64,000 nt of DNA from contig CAUYUJ010004700.1 of the NCBI GenBank assembly GCA_963575745.1, forward strand, positions 1 to 64,000, given 5' to 3'. This document shows positions 49,506 to 61,000 of this stretch, piece by piece. The notes below the pieces were generated by a model. That model was not told the DNA's origin. It did not search any database and saw only the letters and a list, made by a program, of their open reading frames with translations. Source of the stretch: Prorocentrum cordatum. Taxonomy: Eukaryota > Sar > Dinophyceae > Prorocentrales > Prorocentraceae. Made by a program: the position numbers and the translations under genes. The first letter of the stretch is position 1. Every line of letters begins with the position of its first letter.

Positions 49506-49622
49506 TCTGCGCGGAGTTCTTGGATCCGCGCCCCCCCCTCACTGGCGCGCGGAGCGCGCCAGGGGCGGCGCCGGAGGCGCCGCCGAGAGGGGCCCAGCGC
49601 AGATCCAAGAGATCTGCGCGGA
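49506..49622. repeat. GC-rich nested-hairpin element
   Basis: About 117 bp. The outer arms pair around TTCTTGGATC; inside are two further palindromes, GGCGCGCGGAGCGCGCC and GGCGGCGCCGGAGGCGCCGCC-like. Relatives: 15056-15178, 39855-39980, 52067-52187 and 58166-58286. Confidence 0.65.
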
Positions 49623-50481
49623 CCGTCGACAAATCATGTTTATGATTTTATATGGTTCGATTCCTCCTACCCTATAGGCCTACCAAGACATGTTCTCAGA
49701 ACCCTAAGAATGTTCGAATAACAAACAAGATATTCTTAGAACGTAATCACAATGTGATACAAAGCAATGTCGGCAAGAAATGTTTCAAGAACATGTCGTG
49801 CAGACCACAAGAGGTCCTTAGAACATTATATGATGGGCCTATGGGCAAGCAAGGACGCTTCGCCACTGCTTGATATCTTCCTGGCGCGCCAAAGGTTTTG
49901 ACACCGCGCCGGTGACTCGACCTTGAACCGACCGCGGCCCCGATCTCTTTCGAGGTTGAATTCGGTTGGGTCCACTGGCGTTACCGTGTCCACGGGTGCT
50001 TCCGCGCCGCAGAACTCAACCCCGAACTCGGGGATCTTCTGACCCGAGTCAGCAAGAAACCAAAGACTGCAATGCAGGACAAAAAAACTGCAACGCAGGT
50101 CTTCGCAAACCCGTGTCAGCCAATAGGCGCGGCCGCCTCGCGGCCACGAGCGGCTCGCTAACCCGGGTCAGCCAGAGGGGGTCTTCGCAAGATCCTGCAG
50201 GATCCGGTGCCGTGGCTGACCCCCGTTTGCATTGACCCCCGTCTCAAGGCTCCCGACCCCAGAGGTCTGGACCCCTTCCCCGGGACCGAATTCTCATCCT
50301 AGATTGTTTTGGCTCCCAGTCCCAGAGCCCAGGAAGGGCCCCCGAAGGCTGAAGGTGGCGAATAAATCCTCTCGTCGTGAGCTTTCCGCCACGCGAGGCG
50401 GTCTGGGCATCTGCTCGGACCTCCTCTGGGAGGCCCAGTCCGACGCGGCCCCCCAGCGCAGGTGCTTGGCGGCGCGCACAA

Positions 50482-50830
50482 GGGGGTGGGGGGAGGGGGG
50501 GGGGCTTCTTAGAAGCAGGCTGCTTCTTAGAAGGCGCCGGCCTTACATCTGTAGATCGGCAGGACCATAAGGGGTACTAAAACCGTAGGGGTACCAAAAC
50601 CAGGTGGGGTGGGGCGACAAAACACGCATGTTCATCAGAGCACAAATGTTAACTTTGACCTGATCCAATGTGGCCCCCCTCGCGCGCCCATGTCTACATC
50701 CGTCTCGCCCGCGCGCGTGCGCATTGGCTTCTCGCATTGGCTCCTCCTTATGGTGCTTCTGATGTAGACGAGGCCCGCGCCTTCTAAGAAGCAGGGGTGC
50801 TTCTAAGAAGCCCCCCCCCCCTCCCCCCAT
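50482..50830. repeat. CTTCTTAGAAGC fold-back next to Rab exon
   Basis: Arms of about 60 bp with CTTCTTAGAAGC twice in each, around a unique centre. Duplicate at 56548-56892. Confidence 0.65.
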
Positions 50831-50916
50831 CCCCCTCTGCGCGTGGCGCAGGTGCGCCGAGGCACGCCGTCTCGCGCGGTGCGCCCGCGCCGGTGCGCGC
50901 ACGCGCGGCGGGTCGC

Positions 50917-50951
50917 CGGCGCCGGCGTCTCCGATGATGATCAGCTTGAAC
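50917..50951 (-). CDS. Rab4-like GTPase, P-loop exon (version 1a)
   Basis: A 35-nt exon on the minus strand encoding F-K-L-I-I-I-G-D-A-G-A followed by the first base of a Gly codon. This is the first beta strand and the start of the GxxxxGKS nucleotide-binding P-loop of a Rab GTPase, a vesicle-traffic switch on endomembranes. It is preceded by an AG acceptor (cgcag) and followed by a GC donor (gcgacc). The trailing G combines with GC-AAG-AGC of the exon at 39277-39338 to complete G-K-S. It sits between a fold-back element (50482-50830) and a CTC microsatellite (51000-51150). The upstream coding exon with the start codon was not found. The identity as a Rab exon is firm because four further exons continue the family sequence in frame. 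Confidence 0.75.
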
Positions 50952-51189
50952 CTGCGGGCGGGGCGCTCTCTCCCCACAGTAGGGGCCCGACCACCAGAAA
51001 CCCTGCTCCCTGCTCCTCCCTCCTCCATCCTCCCTCCTCCCTCCCTCCTCCCTCCTCACCTCCCTCCTCCCCCTCCTCCCTTTCTCTTCCTCCGCTCCTC
51101 TTCCTCCTCCTCCTCCTCCTCCTCCTCCTCCTCCTCCTCCTCCTCCTCCTGCTAGAAACCCCAACCCTGAGACCCCAGGGCGAGGGTGC

Positions 51190-51443
51190 ACGGACAAAAA
51201 GTGTCCACACCCGGGGCGACAAGACACTGCGGCGTGATAGCAACCGCAGCAGCATGATGCACTTGCCTCGCACCCCTCCCCCCCAAAACCCAAAGTTGAA
51301 GTGTCCACATGTTGTCCCCGGCGCGCGGCCTGCCGCCTAACCCCTGCCAACTTTGAGTTGGGGGAAAGGGGGGTATACATATTCGTTCGACGTGATTTGA
51401 CGACGAGTTGTCCTGGCGCGACAAGTGTGGACACTTTTTGTCC
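51190..51443. mobile_element. CGGACAAAAAGTGTCCACAC inverted-repeat element
   Basis: About 254 bp. The 20-bp ends are perfect inverted repeats, and similarity continues inward for about 30 bp. Duplicate at 57289-57542. Confidence 0.7.
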
Positions 51444-51893
51444 GCCCACCGGACCATTGGCTTTTGGTGTGGGAGCGTCGCGCTGTCCATCGCAAGACGA
51501 TCGAAGCCCGAGGAACCCGGGGCACCCTGGAGGCAAGCAGGGTGTTCCTTGGCATGGTCCTCCACTGTATTTTGAACCCCCGAAACGGGTGCGCACAGAA
51601 ATTGGCACGGTGCCCCACAACCAGTGCCAGCTTGGCGCAAAAATCGGCAATCACGCGCGAAATGGGCAATTACGCACAAGAGATAGTTCGGGGATGGACA
51701 GACCTCCCTTTGGTAAAACGTGGTTTAGCAAAAACGACCTCGGGCCCAAACCTTGCGGGCGCAAACCTGGAAAATAACGGCCGTGGCGCCCTCTCGAGAA
51801 CCGAAAACGGACAATTCACTAATCGACGTGTCAGGGTAGGGGGTCTGTCCACCCCCGAATAGTGCGCCCGGCCGCTCTCGGGCACGGAAGAGA

Positions 51894-51928
51894 CTGCGCC
51901 GGCATCTCCGAGGATGAGCAGCTTGAAC
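51894..51928 (-). CDS. Second Rab P-loop exon (version 1b)
   Basis: Another 35-nt minus-strand segment, about 1 kb upstream of version 1a in the gene direction. It begins with the same bases after an AG acceptor (GTTCAAGCTG) and encodes F-K-L-L-I-L-G-D-A-G-A plus one base. It could join the 39.3-kb exon in the same phase, but the following bases (tctctt) are not a GT, GC or GA donor; GT occurs only one base earlier, which would break the frame. It may be an alternative or mutually exclusive exon, a relic of an exon duplication, or the start of a second Rab gene. It is present again at 57993-58027 in the duplicated segment. Confidence 0.55.
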
Positions 51929-54072
51929 CTGCGGAGGGGCGCCCTCGATTCTCTGAGCGCCCGAGAGGGGTGGAGGGGAGGCGCAGACCCCTCCCCGAAG
52001 GCGAAGAAGGGGAAGATGGAATGGAAGAAGAAAAAGCGCCACAAACATTGTTACTTTTGGCGCTCCGCGCGGACTTCTTGGATCTGCGCTGGACCCCCCT
52101 CTCTGGCGCGCGGAGAGAGCGCCAGGGGCGGCGCCTCCGGCGCCGGGGGGGGGGGGCCAGCGCGGATCCAAGGGCACCCGCGCGGAGCGCCAGAAGCTTC
52201 TGTTCGTGGCGTGCCCTCTTCTTTTCTTTTCTCTCGATGGACGAGGAGACCCTTCCAGCCCACCTGACCACGAAAAAACACATCCCCAATCCCAAAATCG
52301 AGGATTCGCCGAGGATTCGAAGATCGGCCAAAGATTTCGGGGTATGACTTGCGTTCGTCGTCGTCACCGTGGTAAAACCCTGCCCCAAAATCCCCCCTCC
52401 CCGAAGTCTCGAGGTGTCTGCGTTTTGTCTTGGCCCCCGCGTTTTTGGGATTGGGCGTCTGTTTTGAGTTAGTGACCACCTCCGCCCAAGTGGCTGGTGG
52501 GGTTGCCGTGCGCCGGCGAGCTGGGAGGATGGGGTTCACTTCGCTCGGGAGCTCCCGAACGAAGTGAACCCCACCCTCCCCCTCAGAAATCGTGGGGGGT
52601 AGCGGCAGGGTTCGCAATGCGGCCCCCCACTCGATGGACGAGGAGACCCTTCCAGCCCACCCCCGCCCAGATGGCTGGTTCGGGGGCGGCAAAGAGGGGG
52701 GTGTCCAAGAGGGGGGGGTGCAAATCATGACCGGCGGCACGTGCGCGGCCCAGCGGGGGGGCCAGGGACATAATGAAATAAGAGGAGGCGCCATGAAATC
52801 TGGGGAAATATCATGGCCCCCGCCATGATATCCACCCCCCCCTAGTCATCACCCCCCTCTTTTCCGCCCCCGACTGGTGGGGTCGCCGTGCGCCGGCGAG
52901 CTGGTAGGCGGCCGCCGATGCATCGCCGATGCATCGGCGATGCATCGGCAACGTCGGAGACGCATCGGCGACGTCGGCGTGGAGAAAATCGGGCTCCGCA
53001 TCGAACCGCATCGTGGATGCATCGGCGATGCAGCGCGATCCTCCGACCCCATCTACCAGAGGAAAAAGAACTATGCACATGCACCGATTCTGGCCAGGCC
53101 CATCCTGAGCCCAAGATCGGTGCATACGCCCTCCTACCTTGGCCAGGAAGGCATATGCACCGATCCTGGGTCAAGGATGGGCGTTGTCAGGATCGGTGCA
53201 TGTGCATAGTTCTCTTCGCCCCATCTACTCCGACCCCATCTAGGAGGCCTAGAATTAGTGACCACCTCCGCCCAGATGGCTGGCGGGGCTGCCGTGCGCC
53301 GGCGGGCTGGGCGGCGGCCGCACCCGGGCGGCCCGCACGCTGGCCCCCCGACGGCGGGCGGCGGGGCGCCGGCCTCCGCGCTGGCTGCGGGTCGTTGGGC
53401 GGGCGGCGGCCCGGCGCTCTCTCTGCGGAGCGCCCGAGAATCAGGGGGACGTAAGACCTGGGAACAGGGGACTCGGAAATCCCCGACGAGGTCGTCAAAA
53501 AAATGACGAGGCCGAGCCTGCGTTTTGACGAGGCCTCCCGCTGCAGACATCCCACGAAACTCCTCCTCGTCAAAATCCGAGGCGCGGTCGTCAAAAAACG
53601 ATGGCGAACCCGAGTCCTGGCAAACCCAGGTCTTACGCTCCCCCGAGAGAAGGGTACAGGGCAGTTTTTAATACATGGGATTTGCTTAAGAAGAAAAAGA
53701 AGAGAAAGAACAAATGTTCTTTCATACATGACTACTTTGTGAATACATTTATGCATGAACTCCTTGTTGCTTTTTGAATACATGATCCGCACGCAGAGCA
53801 TGCACCAAAAACGGCACTGTACGCACGAACGTTGGCACGATGCCTCCGCGCCGGCTGCGGGTCGTTGGGCGGGCGGCGGCCGGGCGCTCTCTCTGCGGAG
53901 CGCCCGAGAAGGTAGGGAGCCCACAAAGGACGTACGCGCCCAGCTGTGTACATGAACACGGCCCCTCGATTCGCGAGACCGGCCGCGATGTACGAACACT
54001 TGTGCAAGTCGTGCCCTCGAAACCAGCGCGGATTCATTTACATGTACGTCCTTCTTTCGCTCCCGAGAAGGG

Positions 54073-54243
54073 TCCAGGGCAGTTTTTCATACATGGGAAT
54101 TTGAAAAATGTTCGGTTTTCAATACATGACTAATGTGTGAATAAATCTATGCATGAACTCATCGTTGCTTTAAGTACTAGATCCCTGCTTTTTAAGACAT
54201 GATCCGCACGCAGAGCATGCATTAAAAACGGCACTGTACGCAC
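54073..54243. mobile_element. CAGGGCAGTTTTT-ATACATG inverted-repeat element
   Basis: About 170 bp. The ends CAGGGCAGTTTTTCATACAT and the inverse of CATTAAAAACGGCACTGTAC are imperfect inverted repeats. Copies: 53655-53823, 30156-30316, 59792-59960 and 60210-60380. Confidence 0.6.
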
Positions 54244-55061
54244 GAACGTTGGCACGATGCCCCACAGCACATCTGAGCAGCTTCTGAGGATGGAGGGCTC
54301 AGGGTGAGATCCACATGGGCGCTCGCACCTCGAGAGTCAATCCGTCTCGTGGTGCACCTGTTGCAGATGCAAGCCTCCAAAATCCATCGAAACGGCATTT
54401 CAGATTTCACCCTTTTCGCAGGCCTAGAGGTTGACACCAAAACCAAGATCGGCGGTGCGCCTCCACCGAGGGAGGACGACCCCAATCTCGGTGATGGTGG
54501 TAACATTTTGGTTTCCAGGGTGACCGAAATATTAGCACCAACACCGAAATCTAGGATCAATTCCCCATGTGGAGGCAACCTCTTGTGCTGGTGTTGGTGC
54601 CAATTTCCAGGCCTCCAACCTTTGCCCTCCACCCGAAGAAAATGCTCGGCACCTGGGGATGCACAAATCGGGGAGACGTAAGTCTCGGGTACGGGGGGCC
54701 CGGGTTGGCCCGACGGGGCCAGCGTAAAACTGACGACGGCCCAATCTGAGACTTGACGCGAGCTCACGCTGCAAGCATCCCACGAAAACTGGACCCTTCA
54801 AATCCAGGACGCGCTCGTCAAAAAACGTCGGCAAACCAGAGTTCCGGCTTACTCGAGCCTTACGTTTCCCCGAACAAAGACATACCAATAGTACATGTCC
54901 TCCTTGGAGGCGCGCGTCCGGGCCGAACATATAGTATACCCATCTTGTAGTTCCCCAATCAGAGCTTGCCTCTGTAGGGGTCCTAGCGGATTCACATGAT
55001 TAAGTGAAATATGGCGCCGATTTCGGCGGCACGCCCGGGTGCCCAGGTGCCCACGTGCCCT

Positions 55062-55330
55062 ATGGCCTTATAACCTTATAGCTCTACAGCCCCAATAGCC
55101 CAAGAGCACTATAGCCCTATAGCCCTATAGCCCTTATAGCCCTATAGCCCTATAGCCTTATAGCCCTGTAGCCCTGTAGCCCTGTAGCCCAATAGCCCTA
55201 TAGCCCTATAGCCCTACAGCCCTTTAGTCCAATTGCACTATAGCCCTATAGCCCTATAGCCTCATAGCCCTTTAGCCCTATAGCCCTACAGCCCTATAGC
55301 CCTATAGCCCCATAGCCCTGTAGCCCTAAA
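55062..55330. repeat. TATAGCCC octamer array
   Basis: About 30 units of the octamer TATAGCCC with single-base variants and occasional 9-mers. Repeated at 61199-61467 in the second copy of the large duplication. Confidence 0.9.
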
Positions 55331-56445
55331 AAGATTATGGTTGGGTTTTTTCTCCGGTATCATACATCATCTCCCGAGCGGTGTGGCCGGAAAGCGCACG
55401 CCACGATACAAACACTAGAAGATTTATCGGTTCGCGCGTCGCCCCGGGGGGGCGAAGCACATATCGTATTAGTATGTTGGGGTGACGCCGAACACGTGTC
55501 GTCCAATTCGGACAGCGGCCGCTGTTGGGCCGGCGACACCGACAGCGAATCCGGTTCAAAGTGAAGAGGAACTGCTGTCGGCCTTCGTGCTCATTCTTTC
55601 CGTACCCAATTCGATCGTGCCGACTCCTGACCCTGTCGGAGATCAACTGACCTGGGTCAATCTAAACCCGGGTCAGCTGTGCTTTGCAGGATCCTGCAGG
55701 ATTCTGCAGGAGCCTGCTCCCTGACCCAGGTCAGTGCACCCCTGGCTCCGCAGGAACCTGCAAGAGCCAGACTCCTGACTGACCCCCGTTTGCATTGACC
55801 CTCGTGTCAAGGCTCCCGTTTGCACCGACCCCCGTTTGCATTGAACCCCGCTTGCATTGACCCACGGACCTCCTCCTCCTCCTCCTCCTCCTCCTCCCTC
55901 TCCTCCTCCTCCTCCTCCTCCTCCTCCTCCTCCCTCCTCCTCCGCCTCCGCCCCTCCCTCCTCCTCCTCCTCCTCCTCCTTCTCCCTCCTCCTCCCCCGC
56001 CTCCTCCCTCTCCTGGAGTGCTCTCTGGCCAGAAGTTCGAGGACCACGCAGCCCGTGGCGACGAGGGCTCCCCGGGGCGAGAGCAGCGGCACGGGCATCT
56101 TTCCAAGGAGCCCAGGGACACACACATAAACAGACACAACTCCCAGGATTCCCAGTAGTTTCCCATATCTCTCAGGGAGCCCAGGAGCCCAGGGACACAC
56201 AAATAAACAGACACAACTCCCAAGATTCCCAGTAGTTTCCCACTTGTTGATCTGCGGGGCGAGAGCGAACCTCTTCCGCGGAGAGCTAAGCGGGACGCGC
56301 ACAGATTCAATTCGCAGAGAAAAGGGCGGAAGAAGGCGGGGCCTCACGCGGCCAGGAGAGGGCGAAGCCCGGGGATCAGGCGGTGCCGAAGTGGACGTGC
56401 AGGACCAGGGACACACACACAAACAAACAGACACAACTCCCAAGA

Positions 56446-56545
56446 NNNNNNNNNNNNNNNNNNNNNNNNNNNNNNNNNNNNNNNNNNNNNNNNNNNNNNN
56501 NNNNNNNNNNNNNNNNNNNNNNNNNNNNNNNNNNNNNNNNNNNNN
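56446..56545. other. Assembly gap (100 N)
   Basis: Exactly 100 N, the usual placeholder for a gap of unknown size, placed between the two copies of the duplicated segment. Confidence 0.99.
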
Positions 56546-56988
56546 CACGGGGGTGGGGGGAGGGGGGGGGGCTTCTTAGAAGCAGGCTGCTTCTTAGAAG
56601 GCGCCGGCCTTACATCTGTAGATCGGCAGGACCATAAGGGGTACTAAAACCGTAGGGGTACCAAAACCAGGTGGGGTGGGGCGACAAAACACGCATGTTC
56701 ATCAGAGCACAAATGTTAACTTTGACCTGATCCAATGTGGCCCCCCTCGCGCGCCCATGTCTACATCCGTCTCGCCCGCGCGCGTGCGCATTGGCTTCTC
56801 GCATTGGCTCCTCCTTATGGTGCTTCTGATGTAGACGAGGCCCGCGCCTTCTAAGAAGCAGGGGTGCTTCTAAGAAGCCCCCCCCCCCCTCGTTCACCCC
56901 CATCCCCTCGCGCGTGGGGCGCATGTGCGGCCGATGCACCCGTCTCGCGCGGAGCGCCGCGCCGTGCGCGCAACAGCGCGGCGGTCGC

Positions 56989-57021
56989 CTCTCGGCGTCT
57001 CCGATGATATCAGCCTTGAAC
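56989..57021 (-). pseudogene. Disrupted duplicate of P-loop exon 1a
   Basis: Second copy of the 50917-50951 exon with small indels: an extra G after TTCAAG and lost bases in the ATC run and the GGCGCC end. It no longer encodes the P-loop. The surrounding 56.88-57.25 kb shows many similar single-base differences from copy 1, in contrast to the near-identical flanks. This looks either like local decay or like uncorrected sequencing error. Confidence 0.5.
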
Positions 57022-57992
57022 CAGTAAGCGGGCGGGGCGGCTCTCTCCCCCCCAGTGGGCCCGACCACAAGAAACCTCCTGCTCCCTCCTCCTCCTCCTC
57101 CCGACCTCCAACACATCCTCCTCCCTACCCTCCTCCCTCCTCCACTCCTCCCATCCTCCCTCCTCCCCCCCTCCTCCTTCCCTCTTTCCTCCGCTCCTCT
57201 TCCTCCTCCTCCTCCTCCTCCTCCTCCTCCTCCTCCTCCTCCTCCTCCTGCTAGAAACCCCAACCCTGAGACCCCAGGGCGAGGGTGCACGGACAAAAAG
57301 TGTCCACACCCGGGGCGACAAGACACTGCGGCGTGATAGCAACCGCAGCAGCATGATGCACTTGCCTCGCACCCCTCCCCCCCAAAACCCAAAGTTGAAG
57401 TGTCCACATGTTGTCCCCGGCGCGCGGCCTGCCGCCTAACCCCTGCCAACTTTGAGTTGGGGGAAAGGGGGGTATACATATTCGTTCGACGTGATTTGAC
57501 GACGAGTTGTCCTGGCGCGACAAGTGTGGACACTTTTTGTCCGCCCACCGGACCATTGGCTTTTGGTGTGGGAGCGTCGCGCTGTCCATCGCAAGACGAT
57601 CGAAGCCCGAGGAACCCGGGGCACCCTGGAGGCAAGCAGGGTGTTCCTTGGCATGGTCCTCCACTGTATTTTGAACCCCCGAAACGGGTGCGCACAGAAA
57701 TTGGCACGGTGCCCCACAACCAGTGCCAGCTTGGCGCAAAAATCGGCAATCACGCGCGAAATGGGCAATTACGCACAAGAGATAGTTCGGGGATGGACAG
57801 ACCTCCCTTTGGTAAAACGTGGTTTAGCAAAAACGACCTCGGGCCCAAACCTTGCGGGCGCAAACCTGGAAAATAACGGCCGTGGCGCCCTCTCGAGAAC
57901 CGAAAACGGACAATTCACTAATCGACGTGTCAGGGTAGGGGGTCTGTCCACCCCCGAATAGTGCGCCCGGCCGCTCTCGGGCACGGAAGAGA

Positions 57993-58027
57993 CTGCGCCG
58001 GCATCTCCGAGGATGAGCAGCTTGAAC
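57993..58027 (-). CDS. Duplicate of P-loop exon 1b
   Basis: Exact repeat of the 51894-51928 exon in the second copy of the 6-kb segment (offset 6099). It shares all the uncertainties of the first copy. If the duplication is an assembly artefact, this is the same exon counted twice. Confidence 0.45.
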
Positions 58028-61000
58028 CTGCGGAGGGGCGCCCTCGATTCTCTGAGCGCCCGAGAGGGGTGGAGGGGAGGCGCAGACCCCTCCCCGAAGG
58101 CGAAGAAGGGGAAGATGGAATGGAAGAAGAAAAAGCGCCACAAACATTGTTACTTTTGGCGCTCCGCGCGGACTTCTTGGATCTGCGCTGGACCCCCCTC
58201 TCTGGCGCGCGGAGAGAGCGCCAGGGGCGGCGCCTCCGGCGCCGGGGGGGGGGGGCCAGCGCGGATCCAAGGGCACCCGCGCGGAGCGCCAGAAGCTTCT
58301 GTTCGTGGCGTGCCCTCTTCTTTTCTTTTCTCTCGATGGACGAGGAGACCCTTCCAGCCCACCTGACCACGAAAAAACACATCCCCAATCCCAAAATCGA
58401 GGATTCGCCGAGGATTCGAAGATCGGCCAAAGATTTCGGGGTATGACTTGCGTTCGTCGTCGTCACCGTGGTAAAACCCTGCCCCAAAATCCCCCCTCCC
58501 CGAAGTCTCGAGGTGTCTGCGTTTTGTCTTGGCCCCCGCGTTTTTGGGATTGGGCGTCTGTTTTGAGTTAGTGACCACCTCCGCCCAAGTGGCTGGTGGG
58601 GTTGCCGTGCGCCGGCGAGCTGGGAGGATGGGGTTCACTTCGCTCGGGAGCTCCCGAACGAAGTGAACCCCACCCTCCCCCTCAGAAATCGTGGGGGGTA
58701 GCGGCAGGGTTCGCAATGCGGCCCCCCACTCGATGGACGAGGAGACCCTTCCAGCCCACCCCCGCCCAGATGGCTGGTTCGGGGGCGGCAAAGAGGGGGG
58801 TGTCCAAGAGGGGGGGGTGCAAATCATGACCGGCGGCACGTGCGCGGCCCAGCGGGGGGGCCAGGGACATAATGAAATAAGAGGAGGCGCCATGAAATCT
58901 GGGGAAATATCCAACCTGCGGCGCAACTGATATCACCCCCTCCCTAAAATAAAAAAAAAAACAAAAAAGACCCCCCCCCTAGTCATCACCCCCCTCTTTT
59001 CCGCCCCCGACTGGTGGGGTCGCCGTGCGCCGGCGAGCTGGTAGGCGGCCGCCGATGCATCGCCGATGCATCGGCGATGCATCGGCAACGTCGGAGACGC
59101 ATCGGCGACGTCGGCGTGGAGAAAATCGGGCTCCGCATCGAACCGCATCGTGGATGCATCGGCGATGCAGCGCGATCCTCCGACCCCATCTACCAGAGGA
59201 AAAAGAACTATGCACATGCACCGATTCTGGCCAGGCCCATCCTGAGCCCAAGATCGGTGCATACGCCCTCCTACCTTGGCCAGGAAGGCATATGCACCGA
59301 TCCTGGGTCAAGGATGGGCGTTGTCAGGATCGGTGCATGTGCATAGTTCTCTTCGCCCCATCTACTCCGACCCCATCTAGGAGGCCTAGAATTAGTGACC
59401 ACCTCCGCCCAGATGGCTGGCGGGGCTGCCGTGCGCCGGCGGGCTGGGCGGCGGCCGCACCCGGGCGGCCCGCACGCTGGCCCCCCGACGGCGGGCGGCG
59501 GGGCGCCGGCCTCCGCGCTGGCTGCGGGTCGTTGGGCGGGCGGCGGCCCGGCGCTCTCTCTGCGGAGCGCCCGAGAATCAGGGGGACGTAAGACCTGGGA
59601 ACAGGGGACTCGGAAATCCCCGACGAGGTCGTCAAAAAAATGACGAGGCCGAGCCTGCGTTTTGACGAGGCCTCCCGCTGCAGACATCCCACGAAACTCC
59701 TCCTCGTCAAAATCCGAGGCGCGGTCGTCAAAAAACGATGGCGAACCCGAGTCCTGGCAAACCCAGGTCTTACGCTCCCCCGAGAGAAGGGTACAGGGCA
59801 GTTTTTAATACATGGGATTTGCTTAAGAAGAAAAAGAAGAGAAAGAACAAATGTTCTTTCATACATGACTACTTTGTGAATACATTTATGCATGAACTCC
59901 TTGTTGCTTTTTGAATACATGATCCGCACGCAGAGCATGCACCAAAAACGGCACTGTACGCACGAACGTTGGCACGATGCCTCCGCGCCGGCTGCGGGTC
60001 GTTGGGCGGGCGGCGGCCGGGCGCTCTCTCTGCGGAGCGCCCGAGAAGGTAGGGAGCCCACAAAGGACGTACGCGCCCAGCTGTGTACATGAACACGGCC
60101 CCTCGATTCGCGAGACCGGCCGCGATGTACGAACACTTGTGCAAGTCGTGCCCTCGAAACCAGCGCGGATTCATTTACATGTACGTCCTTCTTTCGCTCC
60201 CGAGAAGGGTCCAGGGCAGTTTTTCATACATGGGAATTTGAAAAATGTTCGGTTTTCAATACATGACTAATGTGTGAATAAATCTATGCATGAACTCATC
60301 GTTGCTTTAAGTACTAGATCCCTGCTTTTTAAGACATGATCCGCACGCAGAGCATGCATTAAAAACGGCACTGTACGCACGAACGTTGGCACGATGCCCC
60401 ACAGCACATCTGAGCAGCTTCTGAGGATGGAGGGCTCAGGGTGAGATCCACATGGGCGCTCGCACCTCGAGAGTCAATCCGTCTCGTGGTGCACCTGTTG
60501 CAGATGCAAGCCTCCAAAATCCATCGAAACGGCATTTCAGATTTCACCCTTTTCGCAGGCCTAGAGGTTGACACCAAAACCAAGATCGGCGGTGCGCCTC
60601 CACCGAGGGAGGACGACCCCAATCTCGGTGATGGTGGTAACATTTTGGTTTCCAGGGTGACCGAAATATTAGCACCAACACCGAAATCTAGGATCAATTC
60701 CCCATGTGGAGGCAACCTCTTGTGCTGGTGTTGGTGCCAATTTCCAGGCCTCCAACCTTTGCCCTCCACCCGAAGAAAATGCTCGGCACCTGGGGATGCA
60801 CAAATCGGGGAGACGTAAGTCTCGGGTACGGGGGGCCCGGGTTGGCCCGACGGGGCCAGCGTAAAACTGACGACGGCCCAATCTGAGACTTGACGCGAGC
60901 TCACGCTGCAAGCATCCCACGAAAACTGGACCCTTCAAATCCAGGACGCGCTCGTCAAAAAACGTCGGCAAACCAGAGTTCCGGCTTACTCGAGCCTTAC

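Larger units (their letters stand above)
50482..56445. repeat. About 6-kb duplicated segment, copy 1
   Basis: Matches 56548-62696 almost base for base at offset 6099 (51.2-52.8 kb) and 6137 (52.9-55.7 kb). Contains both P-loop exons and several fold-back elements. Ends at the N gap. Confidence 0.9.

Noticed and set aside
56014-56105. Possible extra exon between CTC tract and introner-like element (also 62264-62360)
   Set aside because: One frame reads D-A-R as expected after the last Rab exon, another gives an ATG frame that could end in phase with exon 1a. But position or donor is wrong in each case and the rest does not match a Rab.
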